Shown one piece after another: positions 22,305 through 29,786 of a stretch of DNA of 29,786 bases. The stretch comes from DATIHQ01 sp035480535 (lineage in GTDB: Bacteria; Chlamydiota; Chlamydiia; Chlamydiales; SM23-39). Under the pieces are notes generated by a model. It had not been told where the DNA came from and searched no databases. It saw only the letters and a list, made by a program, of their open reading frames with translations. Location: positions 1 through 29,786 of the forward strand of contig DATIHQ010000047.1 in NCBI GenBank assembly GCA_035480535.1, given 5' to 3'. Positions within the stretch are counted from its first letter, which is position 1. Each line of letters begins with the position of its first letter. The translations under genes and the position numbers were made by a program.

Positions 22305-24704
22305 ATGGTTAGACATCGCATCTGCTCCACTCTTCTGCTCTCTTTTCTATTGACAAGTGCGCCTTTGGTGAGCGCGGAATTGTACGACGATCGGCGCATT
22401 TCTGAAATCGAAGTCGTCATCGATTTGCCCGATGCAGGTGGGTTTGATCCAAAACCGGTGCTGGCGAGACTAAAGACAAAAGAGGGCGATGAGTTTTCTC
22501 AGCTGACTTTCGATAATGATTTGAAGAATTTGTCGGAAGAATATGACCGGGTGGAACCTTCCTTGGAATTGAAAGATGGCGAGGTGAAGATCACCATCCA
22601 CGTGACGCCAAAACCGGTAATCCACTCCATTCAGTGGCATGGAAATACGCAATTCAGAACATCGACGCTGCAGGGAGAGCTGGAGATTAAGCCAAATACG
22701 GTCTTCAACCGGCAGGAATTCAATAAGGCATTCAACAAGGTCAAAGAATTCTACTTTAAGAAGGGCTATTTCGAGTCGCAGCTTTCCTATTCGCTATTGG
22801 CTGTCCCAGGAACCAATGAAGTGGATATTGTCGTAGATGTGAGAGAGGGGCGCCCCGGCTATGTGAAAAAGATCGTTTTCAATGGCTTTACGAAAGCAGA
22901 ACAAAGCGACCTCATCGAGCAGATCTATCTAAAGGAATACAATTTCGTCACGAGCTGGTTGACCGGGTCGGGTATCTTCCGCGATGAAGCGCTCGAGCAA
23001 GATCGGGCGACGATGATCAATTACCTCCATAATAAGGGGTACGCCGATGCAAGGGTACAGATTGAGCTTCTCGATGATCCAGAAAGCGGTAAGCTCATCG
23101 TTGAAATCACGGCTCACCGGGGACAACTCTACCATTTTGGAACGGTGAATTTTCAGGGAAATACCCTAGTCACATTGGAAGAATTGCAAAAGCGAAATCT
23201 CGTGATTCAAGGAGAAACATTTTCTCCCGATAAAATCCGCGACACAACACAGGCCATCAAAGATTTATACGGCCAAAAGGGCTATATCGATGCCAGTGTC
23301 CAATATGAAACAATGCTCAAAGAAGAGGATCCGATCTTCGATGTCGAATTTGCGATTGATGAGGGACAGCAATACAAGATTGGCTTGGTCCATATTTTTG
23401 GCAACTCATCGACGATGTCAAATGTGATTTTGCGCGAATCTCTTCTTTGCCCGGGCGAAACGTTTGATTCCCGAAAGTTGAAGGCGACGCAGCAAAGGTT
23501 AGAGGCCGTTGGCTATTTTAAGAGCGTCAATGTCTATGCCGTGCGGACGGCCGATGATATTGGATTGGGAGAAAACTATCGCGATGTCTACATCGAAGTG
23601 GAGGAAACGACGACAGGAAACGTCAGCCTGTTCATGGGATTCAGCTCGATGGATGATGTCTTCGGGGGGATTGACCTGACCGAGAGAAACTTCAATATCG
23701 CAGGCATCGGCCAAGCGCTGACGGGGAGGATTTCTAGACTGCGCGGAGGGGGCGAATTCTTCCATGTCCGCGGAACGGTGGGTAAAAAGCAAAATAACAT
23801 CTTGATCTCCTGGATGAATCCTTATGTGAATGACTCGCTTTGGCGCATGGGCGTCGAGCTGAGCCGCACATTCAGCGAATTGCAAAAGAATGTCATCGTG
23901 GTCACCTACGGCGGTTCCGTCACGGCGAGCTATCCTCTTTCCACCTATTGGACGGCTGGCATGCGGCAGCGTCTCCGCCATTCCAAAGATGATCTGCAAC
24001 TCGATCCATTGGATGATTCGGCAATCGCGCAAAACTCTGTCAATGAAACCAAAGAGCTGCTCGATCAAAAAGGGCTTATTTCAGCCTTTAGCACAAATGT
24101 AAGCTACGACTCTTGCGACAATCCCTTTAAACCGCATCGAGGGTGGCGCTCCTACTTTGAAACAGAGGTAGCGGGAATCGGCGGCAATTACGACTTCTTT
24201 AAAGTGAGCTACCTCAACGCCATTTATTTCCCTGTCTGGCGCAAAGGAACGTTGAAACTCCGGGGCGATTTCAAATACATTGTTCCTTTTGGCAAGACCA
24301 AGAAAAATGGAATCCCTTATAGTGAGCGATTCTTCCTCGGCGGTGAAACGACAGTGCGCGGATATAAACCCTTCTTGCTTGGCCCTGTGGTGGAATTGCA
24401 GAACGCGACCGGCGCGTTTGAAGAGACCGATACTCCATTCGGCGGCCTTTCTTCTTCCCTTCTTTCCCTGGAATATAACCAGGAACTTTTGCGCATGCTC
24501 GATCTCTTCGTCTTTTTCGATGTGGGCAGCTTGACGTTTGGAGAATTTAAAATAGATCAAATCCGCCCAAGTACGGGCATTGGCCTCCGGCTCGATATTG
24601 GGAACAAAACTCCCATTATGGTCGGCTATGGGTACCCATTGGTGAAAAAAGACCGTGAAGACAAATGGCAAAAAGTCTTCTTCTCAATGGGGGGACAATT
24701 TTAA
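22305..24704 (+). CDS. bamA: outer-membrane protein assembly factor BamA
   Basis: BamA (Omp85) is the essential barrel that inserts outer-membrane proteins. The 799-aa precursor has a signal peptide ('MVRHRICSTLLLSFLLTSAP', cleavage near Ala24). About five POTRA domains follow (residues ~30-420), marked by repeated 'F..GN..' strands such as 'IQWHGNTQFR' and 'VNFQGNTLVT'. The C-terminal part is a 16-strand barrel containing 'VRGY' of the L6 loop at about residue 684 and ending 'VFFSMGGQF' with the terminal Phe. Length is normal for the family. The promoter at 22250-22278 drives it. skp follows after 24 bp, the arrangement common to many Gram-negatives and Chlamydia. Confidence 0.96.
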   Translation: MVRHRICSTLLLSFLLTSAPLVSAELYDDRRISEIEVVIDLPDAGGFDPKPVLARLKTKEGDEFSQLTFDNDLKNLSEEYDRVEPSLELKDGEVKITIHVTPKPVIHSIQWHGNTQFRTSTLQGELEIKPNTVFNRQEFNKAFNKVKEFYFKKGYFESQLSYSLLAVPGTNEVDIVVDVREGRPGYVKKIVFNGFTKAEQSDLIEQIYLKEYNFVTSWLTGSGIFRDEALEQDRATMINYLHNKGYADARVQIELLDDPESGKLIVEITAHRGQLYHFGTVNFQGNTLVTLEELQKRNLVIQGETFSPDKIRDTTQAIKDLYGQKGYIDASVQYETMLKEEDPIFDVEFAIDEGQQYKIGLVHIFGNSSTMSNVILRESLLCPGETFDSRKLKATQQRLEAVGYFKSVNVYAVRTADDIGLGENYRDVYIEVEETTTGNVSLFMGFSSMDDVFGGIDLTERNFNIAGIGQALTGRISRLRGGGEFFHVRGTVGKKQNNILISWMNPYVNDSLWRMGVELSRTFSELQKNVIVVTYGGSVTASYPLSTYWTAGMRQRLRHSKDDLQLDPLDDSAIAQNSVNETKELLDQKGLISAFSTNVSYDSCDNPFKPHRGWRSYFETEVAGIGGNYDFFKVSYLNAIYFPVWRKGTLKLRGDFKYIVPFGKTKKNGIPYSERFFLGGETTVRGYKPFLLGPVVELQNATGAFEETDTPFGGLSSSLLSLEYNQELLRMLDLFVFFDVGSLTFGEFKIDQIRPSTGIGLRLDIGNKTPIMVGYGYPLVKKDREDKWQKVFFSMGGQF

Positions 24705-24728
24705 CAAAATTTTTAAGGAGTGTGACTC

Positions 24729-25331
24729 ATGAATAAATTCATTTTTTCAGCATTGGCCGCATTGGGCTTGATTGCAACTGCAACAGCTGCTGACAATCAG
24801 ATCCTTGGCGCTGTCAACTTTTCTACTTGCATTACCGATTCTAAAGTCGGGAAAAGCGAACAGCAAAATATGGAGACCATCCGCAAGCAGATGTCTACTC
24901 TGATTGAAGACACGGAAAAAGAAATGAAAGAATTATCCGCTAAATTTGAGGATACGGAGTATCTCGACAGCCTCTCCCCAAAAGCGGAAGAAGAGCTGAA
25001 GGTAAAATTCCAAACTCTTCAAGAAGATCTGGGACGCTACCAAAATCAATTCTACCAAGTCTTGCAGCATGCGAACTATCAAATGATTCAGAAAATGAGC
25101 AGCTCTATTGCGAAAGCTTCTGAAAAAATTGCGAAAACGAAAAAGCTCGACTACGTCATGAATAAAGAAGCTTGCTTCTATATTCGCCCAGATTTAGACG
25201 TAACGACTCTGGTGATTTCTGAAATGGATAAGACATTTGAAATCGATTCCAAAACGAAAAAACTCTCTGAAAATGATGAAGAACCGCAGCTGAATGCGAT
25301 GGATGAAACACTCCTCGACAAAGCTGGTTAA
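24729..25331 (+). CDS. skp: periplasmic chaperone Skp/OmpH
   Basis: Skp is a periplasmic trimer that holds unfolded outer-membrane proteins on their way to BamA. The 200-aa precursor has a signal peptide ('MNKFIFSALAALGLIATATA', cleaved near Ala20/21). A long charged helical region follows (about 45-135, 'EKEMKELSAKFEDTEYLDSL', 'LQEDLGRYQNQFYQVLQ'), forming the tentacle coiled coil. The AAGGAG site before the ATG is strong. The acidic C-terminal tail beyond about residue 175 is longer than in E. coli Skp. It lies between bamA and lpxD with short gaps. Confidence 0.88.
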   Translation: MNKFIFSALAALGLIATATAADNQILGAVNFSTCITDSKVGKSEQQNMETIRKQMSTLIEDTEKEMKELSAKFEDTEYLDSLSPKAEEELKVKFQTLQEDLGRYQNQFYQVLQHANYQMIQKMSSSIAKASEKIAKTKKLDYVMNKEACFYIRPDLDVTTLVISEMDKTFEIDSKTKKLSENDEEPQLNAMDETLLDKAG

Positions 25332-25336
25332 GGTTC

Positions 25337-26365
25337 ATGGAGAAGCGTTACACGCTGAAACAGCTGGCGGAAAAAACCGCCAGCCAATGGATTGGCGATC
25401 CCCTCTATTCCATTGAGGGGGTCAATACTCTCGATGAAGCGGATCCATCCGACATTTCTTTTCTCGGGAATTCCCGCTATCGCGAGGCGATGAAAACATC
25501 GAAAGCGGGGATTATTTGCATCGATCCCCAAACGCCTCAAATTGAGGGGAGAAATTACCTCATTTCCCCAGATCCCTCGCGCACGTTTCAAATCATTGCA
25601 GAATTGATCTATCTCACGCAGAGGCGCGCCTCTGGCTTTGCCGGCATTCATCCCACGGCCACGATCCACGAAACGGCCCAAATTGGCCCCAATGTCACAA
25701 TCGGTCCCCATGCGGTGATCGATCGAAATGTAAAAATTGGCGCCAATACCCACATTGGACCCAATGTTTCCATTGGCTATGAAACGGAAATTGGCACCGA
25801 CTGTCAAATCCATCCCAACGCTGTGATTCGAGAGAGATGCCTGCTGGGCAATCGGGTGGTTCTCCAGCCTGGGGCAGTGATCGGCTCCTGCGGTTTTGGC
25901 TATACTCCCGACGCTCAGGGGCGCCATAAGAAATTGGAGCACCTCGGCATCGTCATCCTAGAAGATGATGTCGAGATCGGCGCCAATACCACTATCGATC
26001 GCTCCCGGTTCAAAGCGACGATCATCCGGAAAGGAACCAAAATCGACAACCTGGTTCAAATTGCCCACAATGTCGAAGTGGGGGAGCACAATGTCATTGC
26101 CGCTCAAACGGGCATTGCAGGCTCTTCCAAGACGGGCAAATATGTGATGCTCGGCGGCCAGGTAGGCATCGTCGGCCATGTCGAGCTCGCCGACCAAGTG
26201 CTCGTCGCCACCCGCGGCGGCGTCAGCAAATCGCTAAAGAGCGGCAAATACCGCGGCAGCCCCGCCATCCCCATCGCCGAATACAACCGGCAAGAAGTCT
26301 ACGTCCGCAAGCTCGAAGAATACATCGAGCGCCTCAAGGCATTAGAGAAAAAATTCGAATCCTGA
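25337..26365 (+). CDS. lpxD: UDP-3-O-(3-hydroxyacyl)glucosamine N-acyltransferase
   Basis: LpxD adds the second 3-hydroxyacyl chain, from acyl-ACP, to the lipid A precursor in the cytosol. The 342-aa protein has the N-terminal uridine-binding domain (about 1-100). A left-handed beta helix of hexapeptide repeats follows ('IGPNVTIGPHAVIDRNVKIG' and onwards, about 104-300), with the catalytic His244 in 'LVQIAHNVEVGEHN'. It ends in a helical tail ('LEEYIERLKALEKKFES') that contacts ACP. It uses ACP products of the fab genes encoded nearby. The start lies 5 bp after the skp stop, with AAGG at short distance. Confidence 0.96.
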   Translation: MEKRYTLKQLAEKTASQWIGDPLYSIEGVNTLDEADPSDISFLGNSRYREAMKTSKAGIICIDPQTPQIEGRNYLISPDPSRTFQIIAELIYLTQRRASGFAGIHPTATIHETAQIGPNVTIGPHAVIDRNVKIGANTHIGPNVSIGYETEIGTDCQIHPNAVIRERCLLGNRVVLQPGAVIGSCGFGYTPDAQGRHKKLEHLGIVILEDDVEIGANTTIDRSRFKATIIRKGTKIDNLVQIAHNVEVGEHNVIAAQTGIAGSSKTGKYVMLGGQVGIVGHVELADQVLVATRGGVSKSLKSGKYRGSPAIPIAEYNRQEVYVRKLEEYIERLKALEKKFES

Positions 26366-26377
26366 TATGCAGAGGAC

Positions 26378-27298
26378 ATGCTTGAAATTTACTTCAAAAC
26401 GATCCATGACATTGAGTTTAAGCGGGTTCAGGATTTCCGCGCGGGCAGTTGGATTTATGCCAAAGAGGCCAATCTAGAAGATCTGACTAAAATTGTCGAA
26501 CTCACCGGCCTTGAACTCACCGATATTCGAGACAGCCTCGATAAGTACGAACTTCCCCGTATCGAGCACATTGGCGAGAATAGCCTCTTCTTCGTCCGCC
26601 ATCCCGGAGAGCATGAATTTGGCCTCTATACAGAAACCCTCACCATGATCCTAACCAATACCTTCATCATCGCCATCTCCCCCCATCGCAGCGAAATCAT
26701 CGAACATCTCATTCAAAGCAATACAGCCTTGGGGACGACCCAAAAATCAAAGCTCATCCTCCACATCCTGCTCAAGATCACCCAAGAATACACCAATAGC
26801 ATCAAACGGGTTCGCCACTCCATTCTAGGCGCAGAGCAGCCCACAAAGGTCGTAGATAGCAATGCCATCATCGTCCTCACCAAAAACGAAGAGATCTTAA
26901 ATCAATATCTCACCTCAATCGTCCCCATGCGCAACCTCCTCGAGACCATGGCAGGAGGGCGCTTTGTCAATCTCTACGAAAAAGATCTCGATCTCCTCGA
27001 GGATCTCATGATCGCCATGCGCCAATCGGAAGATGTATGCCGCGTCAATATCAAAAGCATCCGTTCCCTTCGCGACTCCTACCACATCATTTTCACAAAT
27101 GATGTCAATCGCACCATCAAGCTCCTCACCGCCCTCACGATTATTTTTAGCATTCCCACCGTGATCGCCTCGATCTATGGAATGAACGTCGCGCTGCCTC
27201 TAGCCACCAAGCCTTATGCATTTTCCTTCATCATGGGCATCATCGCCCTTGCCTCCATCGCAGGCTTTCTCATCTTCCAACGAAAACGCTGGCTATAA
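26378..27298 (+). CDS. CorA-family magnesium/divalent cation transporter
   Basis: CorA proteins form pentameric inner-membrane channels for Mg2+, Co2+ or Ni2+. The 306-aa protein has a cytosolic alpha/beta domain (about 1-150) and long stalk helices. Two C-terminal transmembrane helices (about 243-266 and 278-298) are separated by the signature 'YGMNVALP' (GMN at 268-270). The basic end 'FQRKRWL' is typical. The usual acidic residues after GMN (MPE) are missing: the loop reads 'NVALPLATKPYAF', so selectivity may differ. It starts 12 bp after lpxD, with AGAGGA upstream, and probably shares its transcript. Confidence 0.88.
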   Translation: MLEIYFKTIHDIEFKRVQDFRAGSWIYAKEANLEDLTKIVELTGLELTDIRDSLDKYELPRIEHIGENSLFFVRHPGEHEFGLYTETLTMILTNTFIIAISPHRSEIIEHLIQSNTALGTTQKSKLILHILLKITQEYTNSIKRVRHSILGAEQPTKVVDSNAIIVLTKNEEILNQYLTSIVPMRNLLETMAGGRFVNLYEKDLDLLEDLMIAMRQSEDVCRVNIKSIRSLRDSYHIIFTNDVNRTIKLLTALTIIFSIPTVIASIYGMNVALPLATKPYAFSFIMGIIALASIAGFLIFQRKRWL

Positions 27299-27325
27299 AT
27301 TAACTATTTCCTTACACTGCTCGCT

Positions 27326-28207
27326 ATGTTTTTAAGAATCTTACTCTTACTCTCAGCAACGCTCTACGCCGATCGCTATTTAGAAACGCTCTACCCCGAG
27401 TGGGGCCAATCGTTTGAAATGAAAACGATCATCCATCAAGAAAAGAGTGATTTTTGGGAACTATCGATCTTTGAGAATCCTCTTTGCGGCCGCGTTCTCG
27501 CCATTGACGGCATCATTCAAACCACCGAAGCCGATGAAGCCATCTATCATGAAATGATGGCCCACGTTCCCCTTCTCGCCCACGGCCACGCCAAGTCCAT
27601 TCTCATTATCGGCGGCGGCGACGGCGGCCTCCTCCGCGAAGTGCTCCGCCACACCACCGTGCAAAAAGCCATCGTGGTGGAAATCGACCCCTCCGTCATC
27701 GAACTCTCCAAAAAGTATCTCCCCTCCCTCTCTCAAGGCGCCTTCTCCGACCCCAGGGCCCAAATCGTCATTCAAGATGCCGCCAAATACATCAAAGAGA
27801 CCAAAGACACCTTCGATGTCATCCTCTGCGACTCAACCGATCCCACCGGTCCTGGCAAAGTCCTCTTCACCACCGAATTTTATGGCGACTGCAAGAAAAA
27901 GTTGAAATCAAAAGGGATCTTTGTGAATCAAAACGGCGTTCCGTTTTTCCAAAAGAGTGAACTCAAGCTCACCCAGGAAAACCGCGCGCCCCATTACAAA
28001 AATGTCCGATTCTATCTCGCCCCCGTTCCCACCTACGTGGGAGGCTTCCTAGCGCTCGGCTGGGCTTCCGACACTCTCTATAAGGTCTCGGAGAAAACAT
28101 TGCAAAAGCGGATGAAAAATGTGCGGGGCAAAATGAAATACTACACGCCGGCCATCCACAAGGCGGCCTTCGTCCTCCCCCAATACGTCCTCGACGCCCT
28201 AAACTAA
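27326..28207 (+). CDS. speE: spermidine synthase-like aminopropyltransferase with N-terminal signal-like segment
   Basis: The 293-aa protein matches polyamine aminopropyltransferases, which move an aminopropyl group from decarboxylated SAM to putrescine. Visible motifs are 'EWGQSFEMKTI', 'GRVLAIDGIIQTTEADEAIY', the nucleotide loop 'IIGGGDGGLLREVL' (GGGDGG 96-101), 'VVEIDPSVIELSKKYL', and the catalytic 'LCDSTDPTGPG' with Asp169. Unusually, residues 1-15 ('MFLRILLLLSATLYA') look like a cleavable signal peptide placed directly before the conserved start of the enzyme. No alternative start keeps the WGQSF region. No clear ribosome-binding site precedes the ATG. Its 3' end overlaps pdhC by 9 bp (convergent). 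No speD/speA is seen here. Confidence 0.88.
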   Translation: MFLRILLLLSATLYADRYLETLYPEWGQSFEMKTIIHQEKSDFWELSIFENPLCGRVLAIDGIIQTTEADEAIYHEMMAHVPLLAHGHAKSILIIGGGDGGLLREVLRHTTVQKAIVVEIDPSVIELSKKYLPSLSQGAFSDPRAQIVIQDAAKYIKETKDTFDVILCDSTDPTGPGKVLFTTEFYGDCKKKLKSKGIFVNQNGVPFFQKSELKLTQENRAPHYKNVRFYLAPVPTYVGGFLALGWASDTLYKVSEKTLQKRMKNVRGKMKYYTPAIHKAAFVLPQYVLDALN

Positions 28208-29491
28208 TAGCAAGGCGGGGTTTTCGAGATATTTTTGGATGCTCTTGATTAACTTGGCGGCCTCTGAGCCATCCACCACGCGATGATCTGCAGAAAGAAT
28301 GATGTTCATCCTCCGTCCTGCTGAAATGATCCCATTCTTCACGCGGGCGCACTCTTCAATGCCCCCAACCGCTAGAATGCACGCTTGCGGCGGATTGATG
28401 ATCGCACAAAAGTCAGTGACTCCATACATCCCCATATTGGAAACGGTAAAAGAGCCCCCTTTATATTCTTCAGGCTGTAGCTTGCCCATCTTCGCCCGCG
28501 CCGCTAATTCTTTCACTTCCACAGAGATCTCGCCGAGATTCTTATAATCTGCATGGCGGATGATGGGAGTGATGAGGCCTCCCTCAATGCTCACGGCGAC
28601 CGAAATATCGATCGTTTTGAACAGGATGACCGCCTGCTTTCCTGAATCAAAGCCGCTATTCGCATTGGGATGCTCTCTCAAAGCCAATGCACAGGCGCGG
28701 ATCACAAAATCATTGAAGGAAACCTTCAAATTCCCCTGCTTCAACTGCTCGCGCGCCTCAAAAAGAGCCGCCGCATCGACTTCTTGTCTCACATAGATGT
28801 GGGGAATAAAACTCTTCGCCTGCTGCAACCTTTGCGCAATCACTTTTCTCATTGGAGAAAGGGCCATCTCTTCATACGTTCCAGGCGCTACACTAGGTCT
28901 TTCTCTCTTGCCAAATGCAACCATTTGATCGGGCTGCGCTAAATCTAAATCTCGGCTGGTCACTCGCCCGCCCGGCCCGCTTCCCTTCACCGTTCCCAGA
29001 TCCAGTCCTTTTTCCTTCGCCAACTTCTTCGCCAATGGAGAGGCCTTCGTTCTCTTCTCCACCTTGCCGCTGGGGAATTCAAATTCATAGCTACTCAATG
29101 GAGCCTCAGGGGCAAACACCGGCTGCTGCATCGCCGCACCGCCACTAGGTTTTGCGGGCGCCTCTCCCGACTTCACAGTTTTTTCTTCTTTTGGCGCTTC
29201 TGTTTTCGTCGGCATCGTTCCCTCCGGTTTATACCCTTCAATACTCTCACTCGCTCCTTCCGTAAAGATCGCAATCGGCTGATTCACAATTGCGGCTCCC
29301 CCATCTGGAACCAAGATTTTTCTTAAATAACCTTCATCCAGGGCGTTGTATTCAACAGTTGCCTTATCGGTGGCGACTTCCACCAACAATTCCCCGCTGG
29401 CTACCTTATCCCCTTCTTTCTTGTGCCACTTTGCGATCGTCCCCTCTTCCATCGTCGGGGAAAGCTTCGGCATGGTGACAGTAAACGGCAT
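28199..29491 (-). CDS. pdhC: pyruvate dehydrogenase E2, dihydrolipoyl acetyltransferase
   Basis: E2 is the core of the pyruvate dehydrogenase complex, transferring acetyl groups from E1 to CoA through a lipoyl arm. The 430-aa protein has one lipoyl domain (about 1-78, lipoyl Lys43 in 'EVATDKATVEY') and an Ala/Pro/Lys-rich linker. A peripheral subunit-binding domain follows (about 130-170, 'ASPLAKKLAKEKGLDLG'), then a catalytic domain ending with 'SADHRVVDGSEAAKLI' (His403, Asp407). The sequence matches the chlamydial/rickettsial/mitochondrial type. AAGGAT lies 8 nt before the ATG. A promoter at 29517-29545 and a divergent neighbour show that the genes for E1 (pdhA, pdhB) are not immediately upstream. 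Confidence 0.93.
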   Translation of the reverse strand: MPFTVTMPKLSPTMEEGTIAKWHKKEGDKVASGELLVEVATDKATVEYNALDEGYLRKILVPDGGAAIVNQPIAIFTEGASESIEGYKPEGTMPTKTEAPKEEKTVKSGEAPAKPSGGAAMQQPVFAPEAPLSSYEFEFPSGKVEKRTKASPLAKKLAKEKGLDLGTVKGSGPGGRVTSRDLDLAQPDQMVAFGKRERPSVAPGTYEEMALSPMRKVIAQRLQQAKSFIPHIYVRQEVDAAALFEAREQLKQGNLKVSFNDFVIRACALALREHPNANSGFDSGKQAVILFKTIDISVAVSIEGGLITPIIRHADYKNLGEISVEVKELAARAKMGKLQPEEYKGGSFTVSNMGMYGVTDFCAIINPPQACILAVGGIEECARVKNGIISAGRRMNIILSADHRVVDGSEAAKLIKSIQKYLENPALLLV

Positions 29492-29516
29492 AGAAAAATC
29501 CTTATATATTAGCTTT

Positions 29517-29545
29517 ATTATGACCCATCAATCGCCTTTAGACAA
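29517..29545 (-). promoter_or_regulatory. promoter for pdhC
   Basis: On the minus strand TTGTCT (29545-29540) and CATAAT (29522-29517) are separated by 17 nt. The -10 box lies 25 nt before the pdhC ATG, and the AAGGAT ribosome-binding site lies between them. Confidence 0.5.
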
Positions 29546-29557
29546 GCCCAAAATCTC

Positions 29558-29587
29558 TTGTCACAATTGCCCCAAGTGGAATATAAG
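29558..29587 (+). promoter_or_regulatory. promoter for the partial gene at the right end
   Basis: TTGTCA (29558-29563) and TATAAG (29582-29587) are separated by 18 nt, each matching consensus at five of six positions. The expected leader is about 25 nt and contains AGGAG. It is back to back with the pdhC promoter. Confidence 0.55.
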
Positions 29588-29619
29588 ATCTGCTCCAAAC
29601 TCTAATTTTAGGAGATCCT

Positions 29620-29786
29620 ATGAACGTCACAGCACCCAATTCCGCAAATGTTTATGTTCCTTCCTCTTCCGCTAGAAAACCCATTCCCCTCGATATCATC
29701 CAATCATTTGGTCAATCTGGTATCGATTTAAACGAAGAGAGAATCTATACTTCTATGGTTGCTTCTCTAGCGCAACAAAAAGCAAC
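29620..29786 (+). CDS. unknown protein, N-terminal part
   Basis: An open frame of 55 codons runs off the window. The ATG at 29620 has an AGGAG site 5 nt upstream and a good promoter (29558-29587). The N-terminus begins 'MNVTAPNSANVYVPSSSARK', without a hydrophobic signal peptide and rich in Ser, Asn and Thr. It continues into an amphipathic region with 'DIIQSFGQSGIDLNEERIY'. This composition is common at the N-terminus of type III-secreted chlamydial proteins, but that alone is weak evidence. I do not recognise the family. Confidence 0.6.
   Translation, partial: MNVTAPNSANVYVPSSSARKPIPLDIIQSFGQSGIDLNEERIYTSMVASLAQQKA

Overview
The window looks like a chromosomal segment of an environmental (amoeba-associated or 'Chlamydia-like') member of the Chlamydiota. 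Three things point there. The order acpP-fabG-fabD-fabH / recR / bamA / skp / lpxD with a nearby pyruvate dehydrogenase E2 gene is, from memory, the order in Chlamydia (around CT236-CT247). trxB and acpS lie close together, as in Chlamydia. Two small proteins carry the paired hydrophobic segment typical of chlamydial inclusion-membrane (Inc) proteins. Base composition is moderate, with C-rich third positions in many genes, unlike the AT-rich Chlamydiaceae, so a Waddlia/Criblamydia/Parachlamydia-type relative is more likely. This assignment is inference.

Layout. 1-8.8 kb: the end of a RidA-type gene, a 99-aa orphan, an Inc-like protein with a proline-rich tail, lgt, rlmH, a 141-bp palindromic element, a small membrane protein, a membrane PIN-TRAM protein overlapping acpS, a probable outer-membrane protein overlapping trxB, a second Inc-like protein, a HigB/HigA-type toxin-antitoxin pair with an operator-like palindrome, and proC. 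8.8-17.7 kb: one tight head-to-tail run of seven genes. Three of them overlap by 4 bp each: a transporter-like membrane protein with HEAT repeats, a cyclic-nucleotide-binding domain protein, and a HAMP protein with a degenerate SpoIIE/PP2C phosphatase domain. After an 11-bp gap come four tandem paralogues of about 372-403 aa that carry kinase-fold signatures (VIK lysine, D-x-H-x-x-N loop, downstream VDLEPFG/IDLEPFG) and a Cys-rich tail. 17.8-18.5 kb: a pirin/quercetinase. 18.5-21.4 kb (minus strand): fatty-acid synthesis genes fabH-fabD-fabG-acpP. 21.5-29.5 kb: recR, a GAGCCC-rich hairpin, bamA, skp, lpxD, a CorA-type transporter, a spermidine synthase with a signal-peptide-like N-terminus, and pdhC on the minus strand. 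A divergent partial gene with its own promoter runs off the right end.

How the genes work together. AcpS primes AcpP, which carries the chains handled by FabD, FabH and FabG and feeds 3-hydroxyacyl chains to LpxD for lipid A. BamA and Skp handle outer-membrane proteins such as the one encoded next to trxB. Lgt lipidates exported lipoproteins. The most novel part is the four-paralogue kinase-like cluster behind a putative transporter/cNMP/pseudophosphatase module. The paralogues are mosaic, which suggests gene conversion, and they may be secreted effectors. No rRNA, tRNA, CRISPR array or insertion sequence was recognised. Apart from the sites listed, the short intergenic gaps hold nothing I could identify.
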